From the NCBI RefSeq assembly GCF_003967575.1, contig NZ_BIFT01000001.1, positions 4,960,001-5,024,000 of the forward strand: 64,000 nucleotides of DNA. Direction: 5' to 3'. Source of the DNA: Dictyobacter alpinus (GTDB lineage: Bacteria; Chloroflexota; Ktedonobacteria; Ktedonobacterales; Ktedonobacteraceae). The notes under the pieces were generated by a model. That model saw only the letters and a program-made list of their open reading frames with translations. It was not told where the DNA came from and made no database searches. Shown one piece after another: positions 33,535-42,494 of the stretch. The stretch's first letter is position 1. The number at the start of each line of letters is the position of its first letter. Position numbers and translations under genes: made by a program.

Positions 33535-34212
33535 ATGAATCACAATCTTCATCCGACTTCGATGCGTGCAATTACGGTATCACGGGAATATGGTAGTGGG
33601 GGCGGTGAGATCGCTCGCATGCTGGCCCACTCCCTCGGCTGGGAGGTATTGGATTCCGGCATTGTCCAGCTTGTCGCCCGGAAACTAGACATTAGTCCCG
33701 AGGTGGCCAGTACCCATGATGAGCAGGTGGAGGGTTTTGCGCAACGGCTCTTTGAAGCGATGCAGTATTTTTCACCGCCAGTGCTGCCAGAAAACCCGCT
33801 GGAGTTAAGTGTTAACGACATCACCTATGGGCAGACGCTTGGACAGGTTCTGACTACGGCTGCCGACATCGGCCATGTGGTAATTGTGGGCCGTGGTGCC
33901 CAGGTAACGCTGGCCAGTTATAAGGATGTCCTGCACCTGCGGGTGGTGGCTCCAACCTCTCAGCGTATCAATTGCGTGATGCGTCGAGACAACCTGGATG
34001 CGCTGACGGCTGGCGAGTATGTTTATCGCAAAGATCGCGAGCGTGAACGCAGCGTCAAAGAACTGCATCATTGTGCCATCAGCGACGCGCACCTCTATGA
34101 TCTGATCATTAATACCGGTGCCCTGAATTTGTGTTGCGCGACCGAACTGGCCTTGCGGGCCCTGGACTATAAAGCCCAGAGCCTCTTGCATCCGGTCACC
34201 AGCTCAAATTAA
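33535..34212 (+). CDS. Cytidylate-kinase-like family protein
   Basis: The product is about 225 residues. It opens with RAITVSREYGSGGGEIARML, the P-loop variant of the cytidylate-kinase-like group (SREYGSGG), then WEVLDSGIVQLVARKLDIS and VVIVGRGAQVTLA, and an Arg-rich LID (CVMRRDNLDALTAGEYVYRK). It is a P-loop nucleotide kinase fold; the substrate is not known, and true CMP kinase activity is uncertain. Three in-frame starts exist (33511, 33535, 33562). 33535 has AAGGA upstream at long spacing. A strong terminator follows the stop. Confidence 0.82.
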   Translation: MNHNLHPTSMRAITVSREYGSGGGEIARMLAHSLGWEVLDSGIVQLVARKLDISPEVASTHDEQVEGFAQRLFEAMQYFSPPVLPENPLELSVNDITYGQTLGQVLTTAADIGHVVIVGRGAQVTLASYKDVLHLRVVAPTSQRINCVMRRDNLDALTAGEYVYRKDRERERSVKELHHCAISDAHLYDLIINTGALNLCCATELALRALDYKAQSLLHPVTSSN

Positions 34213-34220
34213 TTGTGCAT

Positions 34221-34253
34221 ACAAACGACCATTTATGATAGATGGTCGTTTGT
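34221..34253. terminator. Hairpin between convergent genes
   Basis: ACAAACGACCAT (34221-34232) pairs perfectly with 34242-34253 across nine bases. It lies eight bases after one stop and 18 bases before the other, so it serves both strands, although T-runs are short. Confidence 0.75.
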
Positions 34254-34271
34254 GTGATGTGTAGCTGTCAT

Positions 34272-35312
34272 TTATGCGACGTTGGCGGTGGCGGGCTGGG
34301 CCTTGAGTTGGAAGGCTTCGGCCAGCAGTTCAAAGGCTTTGACGCGGTTTTCGTGTCCATAGAGCATGGCGGTGATCATGAGTTCGTCGGCTCCGGTCTG
34401 CTCGACCAGTTTGAGGAGTTTCTCATGGACAACTTCGGGGCGGCCAGAGATCTGTCGGCTGCGGGTGTCGTTGATGACGGCCTGCTCGGCGGCGCTATAG
34501 TGATAGTTGCGGGCCTCTTCAGGACTGGGCAGGGGACCGGCCTGACCGGTGCGTAGCCGTAGCCAGGCCAGGGCCATGGCGGCTCCCAGTTCGTCGGCTT
34601 CTTCATCGGTCTCGGCGCAGATGACGCCAGTGGTCAGGATGACTCTGGGTTCCTGTAACTGGCTCGATGGTGTGAACTGGTTGCGATACATCTGGATGGC
34701 TGGTATGGCAAAGCCTGGATTGATATGGTGGGCAAACGAAAATCCTACGCCGAGGGCTGCGGCGGCCTGGGCACTGAAGTCGCTGGAGCCGAGTAGCCAG
34801 AGTGGTGGCAGGGTAACATGACTGGGGATTGCCCTGACATTGCGGAACGTATCCCCAATGGGAAATCCCTCGTTCTCGCTTGAGAAGGCGAGAAGTTCGC
34901 CTAATTGCTCAGGAAAATCATCGGCATTGAGCGCCTGTCGCGAGCGGCGCAGTGCCAGGGCGGTCCTGGGATCGGTGCCGGGGGCGCGTCCAAGTCCCAG
35001 GTCGATGCGGCCGGGATGCAAAGCTTCTAGCATCTGAAAGTTCTCGGCAACCTTGAGGGGCGAATGATTGGGGAGCATGACGCCGCCGGAACCGACACGC
35101 AAATTTTTGGTGACCTGCGCCACATGTCCGATCATGATTTCTGGTGACGCGCTCGCCGTCATCGTACTATTATGATGTTCCGCCAGCCAGTAGCGGCTAT
35201 AGCCCAGCCGATCCGCCACGCGGGCCAGCTCAAGCGTATTATGCAACGCCTGCACACTGTTCGAACCAGCATCCACAGGCGAAAGATCCAATATAGAAAG
35301 AGGGAGACTCAT
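34272..35312 (-). CDS. LLM-class (luciferase-like) flavin-dependent oxidoreductase
   Basis: The 346-residue protein is a single TIM-barrel of the bacterial-luciferase-like monooxygenase family: LSILDLSPVDAGSNSVQAL, YWLAEHHNSTMTASASPEIM, VGSGGVMLPNHSPLKVAE, RIDLGLGRAPGTDP, WLLGSSDFSAQAAAALGVGF. These match the alkanal-monooxygenase-like subgroup, which uses FMNH2 or F420. The substrate is unknown. It stands alone. Its start ATG at 35312 has GAGGGAG nearby. Confidence 0.9.
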   Translation of the reverse strand: MSLPLSILDLSPVDAGSNSVQALHNTLELARVADRLGYSRYWLAEHHNSTMTASASPEIMIGHVAQVTKNLRVGSGGVMLPNHSPLKVAENFQMLEALHPGRIDLGLGRAPGTDPRTALALRRSRQALNADDFPEQLGELLAFSSENEGFPIGDTFRNVRAIPSHVTLPPLWLLGSSDFSAQAAAALGVGFSFAHHINPGFAIPAIQMYRNQFTPSSQLQEPRVILTTGVICAETDEEADELGAAMALAWLRLRTGQAGPLPSPEEARNYHYSAAEQAVINDTRSRQISGRPEVVHEKLLKLVEQTGADELMITAMLYGHENRVKAFELLAEAFQLKAQPATANVA

Positions 35313-35381
35313 TGTATGTTATCCTTTTTTGCTTCATTTTTGTAAACTATCTCTTAACCATAACATCACAGGCCCCCCAAT

Positions 35382-36050
35382 TTATTCACGGGCTGGATTT
35401 TTCTCCATCAGCCCTTGCTGCCAGGCGAAAACGGCAGCCTGGGTGCGATCCACCATATGTAATTTACTGAGAATGTTACTGACATGTCCTTTTACTGTCT
35501 GCTCACTGATCACCAGCCTTTGCGCGATGGTGGTGTTGGAGCAGCCTTCGGCCAGCAGGCGCAGGATTTCTAGTTCTCGTTCCGTCAGTTGCGCGAACGA
35601 TGCCGGAACGCTCCGCCTGGTTTGACGTACCTCCTGGATCAGGCGGGCCGCTACATGAGGATGGAGGCTGGCCTCGCCGTTGGCGGCCCGTCTGACGATA
35701 TCGACCAGCTCCTCTAAACGGATATCCTTTAAGGTGTATGAGAGTGCCCCGGCCCGTAGCGCTGGAAAGATATTTTCATCCTCATGGTAGGAGGTGAGTA
35801 CGACGACCTGTGTCCTGGGACTGACCTGTTTCATCTGCCGGATCGCTTCGACACCGCCCATTCCGGGCATGAGGAGGTCCATCAGGACCACATGCGGGAT
35901 CAGGTCCGGGATCAGTTTGAGGGCTTCTTCACCTGATGCGGCCTCGCCTATTACGTTCATGTCGGGCTGCGCAGCCAGAAATGCATGCACGCCCTGCCGC
36001 ACAATACTATGGTCATCGACCAGAAAAATGGTAATGTCATCTTTCTGCAT
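35382..36050 (-). CDS. NarL/FixJ-type response regulator
   Basis: The 222-residue protein has a receiver at residues 1-120 (acidic pair in FLVDDH, phospho-Asp in VVLMDLLMPG, Thr in VVLTSYHE, Lys in YTLKDIRLEEL). A LuxR helix-turn-helix follows at about 155-215 (LTERELEILRLLAEGCSNTT, VISEQTVKGHVSNILSKL). A GTG at 36074 is possible, but the ATG at 36050 follows AGGAA. The kinase gene lies upstream on the same strand with 33 bp between, forming a kinase-regulator operon. Confidence 0.92.
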   Translation of the reverse strand: MQKDDITIFLVDDHSIVRQGVHAFLAAQPDMNVIGEAASGEEALKLIPDLIPHVVLMDLLMPGMGGVEAIRQMKQVSPRTQVVVLTSYHEDENIFPALRAGALSYTLKDIRLEELVDIVRRAANGEASLHPHVAARLIQEVRQTRRSVPASFAQLTERELEILRLLAEGCSNTTIAQRLVISEQTVKGHVSNILSKLHMVDRTQAAVFAWQQGLMEKNPARE

Positions 36051-36083
36051 AGTTCTTTTTCCTGCTTCTTTCACTCAAGGCTA

Positions 36084-37667
36084 TCATGTATCTAACTCAC
36101 CACTATACGTTGCCTGCATTACATGTCTCAGAGGCGCGACGCACTTGATCTGTGTTCCCTGTCCAGGCTGGCTCTGGAGCTGGAAATTCCCCCCGACCTC
36201 GGCCAGCCGTTCCCGCATTGATTGTAGTCCCACGCTCTGGGGAGAGATGCTGGTTGGCTCAAATCCACAGCCATTATCGGCAATGGTCAGCACCAGCTGC
36301 TCCTGGTCCTGTTGCAGGTAGCACTCGACGCGGTTCGCCTGACTATGGCGAGCTATATTGGCAAGTGCCTCCCGGACAACCTGCAGGAGTTCCTGTACGA
36401 ATATCGGTGGTAGCCCTATCACCGGGTGTAGCTGGCTGGTAATCGGGATGTCATTGTACCGGCTCCAACGCTCAAGCTCGGAGCGTAGTAGCTGCTCAAA
36501 GCCTGTCTCTGGCGGTCGCGACGGGCGTCGTTCCTGGATCAGTGCCGTCAGCTCTTGCCGGGCCTGATAGGCCAGTTCGCCGGCGATCTCAAGATGTGTA
36601 CGGCTCTGGTCAGGTTGAGCATCCAGTAGCGTGAGCGCCGCCCCGATCTGGGTGGCCAGCGCGAAGACCTGCTGCTTCATGCTATCGTGCAAGTCTCGCG
36701 AGAGTCGTGCGCGTTCAGCCAGACGTGCATTCTGCTCTGTCAATACCTGTTGTTGCCGGCTACTGGCGGCCAATTGCCAGCCCATACGATTAAAATAGTG
36801 CTCCAACTGCCCAATCTCGTCCTGTCGGCCAATGGTGACGCGTTGCTCATAATCCCCATTCGCCAGTTGTGCGGTGGCCCGGACGAGTCGGCGGATGCGC
36901 CGGATGGGGCCGCGCATGGTCAGCACCCCAAAGAGTCCGCTGATCGGTGGCAAGAGGACCAGCAGGACCAGGCTGCCGATCAGGAGTAGCGCGAGCCATG
37001 GTAACGGGAGCATAAAGATGTCGTGGAGCGAGGGTAAGTTGGTCAACTGGACATAGACCGCTCCAATTGGCTGTAACTGCCGATTCCAGACCGGTTCCAG
37101 CGCGAAGACACTGTTCGCGTCCAGGCCTGTTTTCTGACCGCTACTCGGGGTACCAGTCGTTAGTGCGTGCTTGATCAATGGACCTCGCTCCGGCAATAGC
37201 GTGCCGGAAGTGCCGTGGACCGGATAGCGTTGAGGATAGGAGCTGGCCCGGATGCTGCCATCCGGGGCGATCAGCAGTGCTATCGCCAGCCGTCGATCAT
37301 TGGCTGCCTGCCTGGCAATATAGGGTACAGCGACCGGATCCGCCGCGCTTGACTGACCAGGAAGTTCAAGGGTGCCCGTTTGGCCAGCCTGAAATGTGCT
37401 CTGTGGGTTGAGCGCGGTCGGTTGTGCCTGGAGTGACGCCACCAGTGCATAATGTTGCGCGACTTGCCGGGCCTCAAGCGTATAGACATAGGGCGTCACA
37501 ATCAGCAACAGCATACAGGCCAGTCCAAATAGCGCCAGCAGCTCCAACGCCAACACCACTATTACCGTCGTCCATACATACGACAGCGCCATCTGTCCCT
37601 GTAATCCAGCCATTCTGGCTCTTCGGCCGTTAGCCAGCGCCTGCACATTTTTGACGTGCCGCCCCAT
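36084..37667 (-). CDS. NarX-type sensor histidine kinase (HisKA_3)
   Basis: The 527-residue protein has a helix at about 30-58, an outer sensor region of about 150 residues, a second helix at about 222-245, HAMP at about 248-300 (RATAQLANGDYEQRVTIGRQ), and a coiled coil. HisKA_3 has His327 in LSRDLHDSMKQQVF. The HATPase follows with EALANIARHSQ and DNGCGFEP and ends GLQSMRERLAEVGG. It forms a standard pair with the downstream NarL-like regulator. Nothing in the sensor region identifies the stimulus. Confidence 0.92.
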   Translation of the reverse strand: MGRHVKNVQALANGRRARMAGLQGQMALSYVWTTVIVVLALELLALFGLACMLLLIVTPYVYTLEARQVAQHYALVASLQAQPTALNPQSTFQAGQTGTLELPGQSSAADPVAVPYIARQAANDRRLAIALLIAPDGSIRASSYPQRYPVHGTSGTLLPERGPLIKHALTTGTPSSGQKTGLDANSVFALEPVWNRQLQPIGAVYVQLTNLPSLHDIFMLPLPWLALLLIGSLVLLVLLPPISGLFGVLTMRGPIRRIRRLVRATAQLANGDYEQRVTIGRQDEIGQLEHYFNRMGWQLAASSRQQQVLTEQNARLAERARLSRDLHDSMKQQVFALATQIGAALTLLDAQPDQSRTHLEIAGELAYQARQELTALIQERRPSRPPETGFEQLLRSELERWSRYNDIPITSQLHPVIGLPPIFVQELLQVVREALANIARHSQANRVECYLQQDQEQLVLTIADNGCGFEPTSISPQSVGLQSMRERLAEVGGNFQLQSQPGQGTQIKCVAPLRHVMQATYSGELDT

Positions 37668-37776
37668 ATATTTTTCTCCATTTTTGCAAATTGATGTTTT
37701 TCAGGCGTAGCTACAATTTTCATGTCTTATAAGAGTATAGGCAAATGGAAGCTCCGCTACAAGTCTGACTATTTTT

Positions 37777-38598
37777 TTATCCTGGCACCTCAGTTGTAAC
37801 AGCCTTTTTGGTGATAGAAGAGGTGAGCCGTGTCAGCACTAGTACCGCTATGGCGGCGAGGCAGAGTAATACATTGAGCAGGACACTCACCAGGGATACA
37901 TAGGGTGGATTGGGGATGGCGAGGAATTGGCCCAGCAGCCCGATGCTCAGGTGGAAGAGGGTCGTCAGAAGCACACTGTGACCGCTGCGGTTGTAGATCC
38001 AGGTCATCAGGATCGAGGCGGCCAGATCCAGGACCAGGTCGCGGCCCAGCAGGCCCGCGCTCTGCTGCCATGTGAGTCCTGCTTGCGCGGCCGCCATAAC
38101 TTCTGGTAGGTGCCAGCCCCACCAGAGTAGACCAACCAGTAAACTGGCAGTCAGGGTACCATAGTAGCTCTGGAGCCGTGGCAGGGCAAATCCTCGCCAT
38201 CCCAGTTCTTCGCCAAGACTGAAGAAGGTACCTACCACAATCTTTGGCAGGAGCAGGATGCCAACGAATGCAAAGCTGGGAAAGGTCCAGCCAAAAGGGA
38301 TTGGCAGGATGAGTGCCAGTAGATTTAAAAGCATTGGCCCAATTAGCGCTACCAGATACCACACAGGTGAGACGCGCCAGCGACCGGCCTGCTTTAATAG
38401 CTCACCTACACCGCGCGGGCCAGCGATAATGGCCGTAATCACCAGCGCGGTCAGCGCCGGCAAGAATGAGGGGAGCAGCCTGAGTGCAAAGTTATTGGTG
38501 TTTGAGAGCACAACTGGTATCTTAATACACCATGCCAGCGCGAAGGCCAGTATATAAAAAGTCGTCACGGGATACTTTTTTAAAAAAGTCCTCAACAT
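37777..38598 (-). CDS. CPBP-family intramembrane metalloprotease
   Basis: The 273-residue protein has seven or eight membrane helices. It shows the three CPBP motifs: GEELGWRGFALP (motif 1, Glu-Glu and Arg), LLWWGWHLPEV (motif 2, His) and FHLSIGLLGQF (motif 3, His). Relatives are prenyl-protein endopeptidase homologues involved in membrane proteolysis or bacteriocin self-immunity. The ATG at 38598 follows AAAGGA; an in-frame ATG at 38637 lacks one. No bacteriocin genes are nearby. Confidence 0.88.
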   Translation of the reverse strand: MLRTFLKKYPVTTFYILAFALAWCIKIPVVLSNTNNFALRLLPSFLPALTALVITAIIAGPRGVGELLKQAGRWRVSPVWYLVALIGPMLLNLLALILPIPFGWTFPSFAFVGILLLPKIVVGTFFSLGEELGWRGFALPRLQSYYGTLTASLLVGLLWWGWHLPEVMAAAQAGLTWQQSAGLLGRDLVLDLAASILMTWIYNRSGHSVLLTTLFHLSIGLLGQFLAIPNPPYVSLVSVLLNVLLCLAAIAVLVLTRLTSSITKKAVTTEVPG

Positions 38599-38919
38599 AA
38601 TTTGTATCCTTTTCTTCTGGAATATTGCGTCTATCAATCACATTTGGCAATGAGAGAAGTGTAATCCCTGAAGGCCTGAGGCGGGAACCATCTAGAGAGG
38701 GGATGATACCCAACTTGCGAGGTGTCTTTTCTGTCGAGCTATTGGAAGCGGTCGCGAAATGTGAGTACTGAGCTCAGAATTGTGTTGTGATAATTATCTA
38801 CTAACGGCCGTATCTTAGTAGTTCGTGTTACTATATTACTTGTGCTTAACCTGAGATAAATATACCAACCTGAAACGGCCTTTAGTAGCTGAACCGTAAC
38901 TAAAGGGGAGAGTGTGCAG
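38599..38919. other. Upstream region of the KaiC-like operon
   Basis: No gene. It contains an imperfect direct repeat beginning ACGGCC: ACGGCCGTATCTTAGTAGTT (38804-38823) and ACGGCCTTTAGTAGCTGAAC (38875-38894). The copies are about 71 bp apart and could be regulator sites. The promoter is not assigned. Confidence 0.45.
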
Positions 38920-40464
38920 ATGACAGAAATTTCTCATGACATCGCCAGAATCGAGCGGGTACCAAGTGGAATTGAGGGATTTGACCAGATTTTACAAGGC
39001 GGGCTTCTAAAGGGCGAAACCTATCTTATTATGGGTGCACCCGGTGCTGGCAAAACTATTTTTGGTAACCAGATGTGCTTTAATCATGTTGCCGCTGGTG
39101 GCCGTGCTATTTATATGACTGTATTGGCTGAGACACATAGTAGAATGTTGTCTCATATGCAATCGTTCGATTTTTTTTCGCAGGAACCTATTGCTGATAA
39201 ATTGATCTATCTTAGTGGCTATGCAACCTTAGAGCAGCAGGGGCTGGATGCTTTGTTGACGATGATTCGCAAGGAAGTTCGCCGTCAGCATGCGACCTTG
39301 CTGGTCATTGATGGTATGGTCACGATTGAGCAGAATGCGTCCACGCTGAGTGAGCGCAAAGAGTTTTTGCATTCCTTGAGTGTGATTACTGAGGCGATCG
39401 GTTGTACAACTGTCTTATTAATGCAGTATGAAAAAGATATGTATGATCAGCCGGAGCACACCATGGTGGATGGTTTGTTCCGCTTATCCTCTCATTTCAA
39501 CGATTCTCGCTGGATGCGTGAGTTCCAGGTCTATAAGTTTCGTGGTAGCAGCTTTATGGAGGGGCGCCATCTTTATGCGATCTCTGGCAAGGGCATCGAA
39601 TTACATCCTCGCATTGATGCTCTACTCAAGTCCCAGCAGGTCCCTTTACCTCCCTCACTGACCTCTTTGGCGCCACCTGAGCGGCTGGGCTTTGGGGTAA
39701 CACGACTGGATGAGATGGTCCGTGGCGGTATCCCTCTCGGCAACTCGACGATTGTGCTAGGGGCACCAGGTACGGGCAAGACGCTGCTGGGCCTGCATTT
39801 CTTGTATGAAGGTGCAAAGCAAGGTGAGCAGTGCCTGCACTTTGGCTTTTATGAATCCACTTCACAGTTGAAGCAGCGTATGGTGAAAATGGGACTGGAT
39901 ATGGAAGATCCCGTCGTTAACCAGCACCTTGAGTTTATGACTCAGCCTCCAACTGAAGATATTATAGATGTACTCGGTAAACAGATACTGGAAACGGTAC
40001 GGCGCAAAAAGGTACGCCGCCTCTTTATTGATGGAATTGCCGGTTTCCAGAATACGGTTGCTTCTACCGATCGACTTGTGCTTTTCCTGACCTCGCTTTT
40101 TACCTCATTACGCAATATGGACATCACGACCATCTGGTCTATTGAGCTCGCAGACCTGCTGAGTCCAACCCTTGTTATGCCTGAAAGTATTAGCAAAATC
40201 GCCATCCTGGTCGAAAATATCCTTTTTTTGCGTTACGTTGAATTATATTCGCAACTCTATCGCCTGATTTCGATTATAAAGATGAGGCAGAGTGGCTATG
40301 ATCCATCTATACGCGAATTTCGTATTACAGATCAGGGACTAAATATTGCCGCGACCTTTGATAGTGCAGAGGCAATTTTGACAGGTGCGGCTCGTCCGCG
40401 TGAAACAGATAGCGAGTCTGGTTTTACCAAAGATACTTCATCCTCTCGGGAGAAGCACCAATGA
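38920..40464 (+). CDS. KaiC-like protein with two RecA-type ATPase domains
   Basis: The 514-residue protein contains two complete KaiC domains. Domain 1: IEGFDQILQGGLLKGETYLI, Walker A GAPGAGKT (39-46), Walker B LLVIDG (127-132). Domain 2: RLDEMVRGGIPLGNSTIVL, Walker A GAPGTGKT (281-288), Walker B RLFIDG (367-372). The double catalytic Glu of cyanobacterial KaiC appears as LAE in domain 1 and YES in domain 2. The region around 470 lacks an obvious KaiC-type Ser-Thr phosphorylation pair. No kaiA or kaiB is present. The ATG at 38920 follows GGGGAG. The last bases overlap the receiver gene (ATGA), so the two act together, probably as a signalling ATPase hexamer. Confidence 0.9.
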   Translation: MTEISHDIARIERVPSGIEGFDQILQGGLLKGETYLIMGAPGAGKTIFGNQMCFNHVAAGGRAIYMTVLAETHSRMLSHMQSFDFFSQEPIADKLIYLSGYATLEQQGLDALLTMIRKEVRRQHATLLVIDGMVTIEQNASTLSERKEFLHSLSVITEAIGCTTVLLMQYEKDMYDQPEHTMVDGLFRLSSHFNDSRWMREFQVYKFRGSSFMEGRHLYAISGKGIELHPRIDALLKSQQVPLPPSLTSLAPPERLGFGVTRLDEMVRGGIPLGNSTIVLGAPGTGKTLLGLHFLYEGAKQGEQCLHFGFYESTSQLKQRMVKMGLDMEDPVVNQHLEFMTQPPTEDIIDVLGKQILETVRRKKVRRLFIDGIAGFQNTVASTDRLVLFLTSLFTSLRNMDITTIWSIELADLLSPTLVMPESISKIAILVENILFLRYVELYSQLYRLISIIKMRQSGYDPSIREFRITDQGLNIAATFDSAEAILTGAARPRETDSESGFTKDTSSSREKHQ

Positions 40465-40820
40465 GTATGATTTTAATAGTTGATGATGAGGTATCGATCA
40501 TCGAGGTACTACATGATGTGCTGTCGGAAGAGGGTTATCAGGTCATGACGGCCAGTAATGGTCAGGAGGGTTTGAAATGTCTTGAGAAGTCTCAGCCGGA
40601 TCTCGTGTTATGTGATGTGATGATGCCGATTCTGGATGGGCGGGAGTTATGCCGCCGCATGAGTGCTAATCCGCGCTATAGCTCAATACCTTTAATCTTT
40701 ATGACTGCTGTGCACAGATCTATTAATCCGAATGACTGCCATTATGTTGCTGTGCTGGCCAAGCCTTTTGATATTGATGAAGTTTTGGAGATGGTTGCTC
40801 GTTATACGCATAATCATTGA
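40461..40820 (+). CDS. CheY-like single-domain receiver, coupled to the KaiC-like gene
   Basis: The 119-residue protein is a stand-alone receiver: acidic pair in LIVDDE, phospho-Asp in LVLCDVMMPILDG, Thr in IFMTAV, Lys in VLAKPFDIDE. There is no output domain. Its ATG overlaps the KaiC-like stop by four bases, so translation is coupled and a direct partnership is likely. A 22-bp-stem terminator begins six bases after the stop. The kinase that phosphorylates it is not in the operon. Confidence 0.92.
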   Translation: MSMILIVDDEVSIIEVLHDVLSEEGYQVMTASNGQEGLKCLEKSQPDLVLCDVMMPILDGRELCRRMSANPRYSSIPLIFMTAVHRSINPNDCHYVAVLAKPFDIDEVLEMVARYTHNH

Positions 40821-40826
40821 AAGTAT

Positions 40827-40877
40827 AATAAAAAGAAGAGACACGATGATTTACCCATCGTGTCTCTTCTTTTTATT
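40827..40877. terminator. 22-bp perfect-stem terminator
   Basis: AATAAAAAGAAGAGACACGA... (40827-40848) pairs without mismatch with 40856-40877 across seven bases. The T-rich right arm makes it an effective end for the KaiC-like operon. A GC-rich hairpin CTCCCGCC-GCA-GGCGGGAG follows at 40882-40900, the left part of the repeat that the insertion sequence entered. Confidence 0.9.
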
Positions 40878-40941
40878 GTTGCTCCCGCCGCAGGCGGGAG
40901 AGGGAGGGGGATTTGGCGGGGGACACCCCCGCACCCCCGGC

Positions 40942-42494
40942 CTGACTTTTTATCACATTTTTAGTCGTCGAATCGTGGGAGTAGAAAAGCCACGATTCTT
41001 GGTACGCATGCCATTGGAATAGCCAAGAACGAAGAGAAAGGAGAAGGTGATGTTGTCCCCAGCAATCTTGTTGTCGTCTCAGCAGTGGGCCCAAGCAACC
41101 TTTGGCTCGGTCCAACTGGGCGATCCACGTCGTGTGAAGCGTGCCGTCGATCTTGCGTTTCATCTGGCGCAGAATCCACAAGCGTCTCTGCCTGGTGTAT
41201 TGAACCCAGCGGCTTTGCAAGCGTCCTATCGATTTGTGCATTCGTCGCATACCTCGTATGAACGTCTGGTTGCCCCCCATTGGGAGCACACACGACAAGC
41301 CTGCCACCAGCATCGGCAAGTCTTGTTGATTCAGGATACCACGGAGATGGATTACCAGGCTCATCCTACGACACGTGGACTGGGACCCATTGGAAATGGA
41401 ACGCATCACGGCTTTCTGTTGCAAAGCGTCCTGGCTGTTGTCCCCCAGCATGATCAGTTGTTGGGATTGGCTCATCAAGAACCCTTTTTGCGCCAGCCAG
41501 CCCCTGAGAAAGAGAGCAAACAGCAACGCTGGAAACGCGAACGGGAATCGGAGGTATGGGAACGTAGTGTGCTCACACTGGGCTCGCCTCCTGTTGGCTG
41601 TCAATGGATTCATGTGGGCGACCGCTACAGTGACATCTTTTCGTTCATGCGCCAATGCCGAGAGCAGGGGTGTGATTTTCTCGTCCGGGCCTATGAAGAT
41701 CGCTGTATTGATCTGTTGGTGGAACAGGGGGAGGCACCTGTGCCTCCACGATCGCATCATCATTGTAGCCCAACGCTGCATTTGCTGGAGATGGTCAAGC
41801 AGATGCCTATTCGATCGAGCATGTGGATGGAGCTCAAGTGTAGCCAGAAACACCCGACCCGCAAGGTCCTTTTGGCAGTGAGTTGGCAGTGTGTGCGTCT
41901 GTTGCCTCCCCGCACCCGGGAAGCCAACCAGTGGCGTCCGCTGGTGATCTGGGTGATCCGCGCATGGGAACCTGATCCCCCGGAAGGGGTTGAAGCCTTG
42001 GACTGGATCTTGTTGAGCTCGATTCCCACCACCACAGCCACTCAGGCTCAAGAACGGGTCGCGTGGTATCGCAGGCGTTGGATTGTTGAGGACTATCACC
42101 AAGGTCTCAAAACGGGATGCCATATGGAAGAACGAGAGATTCGAGATTACGAGGGATTGCGAACATTGTTGGGCATCATTGCCCCCATTGCCGTGCGCTT
42201 GTTGCAATTGCGCGTGCTTTCGCGTCAATGTCCTGACGGGTTGGCGCGGGTAGTGATACCCACTGACATTGTGCTGGTGGTGGCTCATTTGAGTGGGCAT
42301 CCAGCACAAACCATGACAGTGCGGCAATGCTGGCATGGCATTGCACGTCAAGGTGGCTACTTGGGTCGCAAAGGCGATGGTCCACCCGGATGGAAAACCT
42401 TGTGGCTGGGATGGATGTATATCCAGAACGTGTTGCAGGGAGTGCAACTCGCCTCCCTCCTTTCGAATCAACTAGATTTGTGATAAAAAGTCAG
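40942..42494 (+). mobile_element. Complete IS4-family insertion sequence (1553 bp)
   Basis: The element has perfect 16-bp terminal inverted repeats, CTGACTTTTTATCACA at 40942 and its reverse complement ending at 42494. It is flanked by a 10-bp target duplication, CACCCCCGGC, at 40932-40941 and 42495-42504. The single transposase is intact. Exact ends and duplication indicate a recent, probably still active, insertion. It landed inside a GC-rich repeat whose two halves lie at 40882-40941 and 42495 onwards. Confidence 0.95.
41050..42483 (+). CDS. IS4-family DDE transposase
   Basis: The protein is about 477 residues (numbers below count from the alternative GTG start one codon upstream). DDE residues: Asp97 in LLIQDTTEMDY, Asp192 in WIHVGDRYSDIFSF, and Glu348 in the Y-(2)-R-(3)-E-(6)-K signature YRRRWIVEDYHQGLK (Tyr341, Arg344, Lys355). 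The N-terminal region (LGDPRRVKRAVDLAFHLAQ) matches the DNA-binding part of the IS4-type, Tn5-like transposases. AAAGGAG precedes the ATG at 41050; a GTG at 41047 is the alternative. The stop lies inside the right terminal repeat. Confidence 0.95.
   Translation: MLSPAILLSSQQWAQATFGSVQLGDPRRVKRAVDLAFHLAQNPQASLPGVLNPAALQASYRFVHSSHTSYERLVAPHWEHTRQACHQHRQVLLIQDTTEMDYQAHPTTRGLGPIGNGTHHGFLLQSVLAVVPQHDQLLGLAHQEPFLRQPAPEKESKQQRWKRERESEVWERSVLTLGSPPVGCQWIHVGDRYSDIFSFMRQCREQGCDFLVRAYEDRCIDLLVEQGEAPVPPRSHHHCSPTLHLLEMVKQMPIRSSMWMELKCSQKHPTRKVLLAVSWQCVRLLPPRTREANQWRPLVIWVIRAWEPDPPEGVEALDWILLSSIPTTTATQAQERVAWYRRRWIVEDYHQGLKTGCHMEEREIRDYEGLRTLLGIIAPIAVRLLQLRVLSRQCPDGLARVVIPTDIVLVVAHLSGHPAQTMTVRQCWHGIARQGGYLGRKGDGPPGWKTLWLGWMYIQNVLQGVQLASLLSNQLDL

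Noticed and set aside
38920..40820. Circadian kai operon
   Set aside because: kaiA and kaiB are absent and KaiC-specific Glu pairs and phosphorylation residues are not seen, so only a KaiC-like signalling role is claimed.
40873..42471. Long open frame (532 codons) on the minus strand across the insertion sequence
   Set aside because: It is antisense to an intact IS4 transposase with all catalytic motifs, has no ribosome site and reads into the terminal repeats. Composition keeps the antisense frame open.
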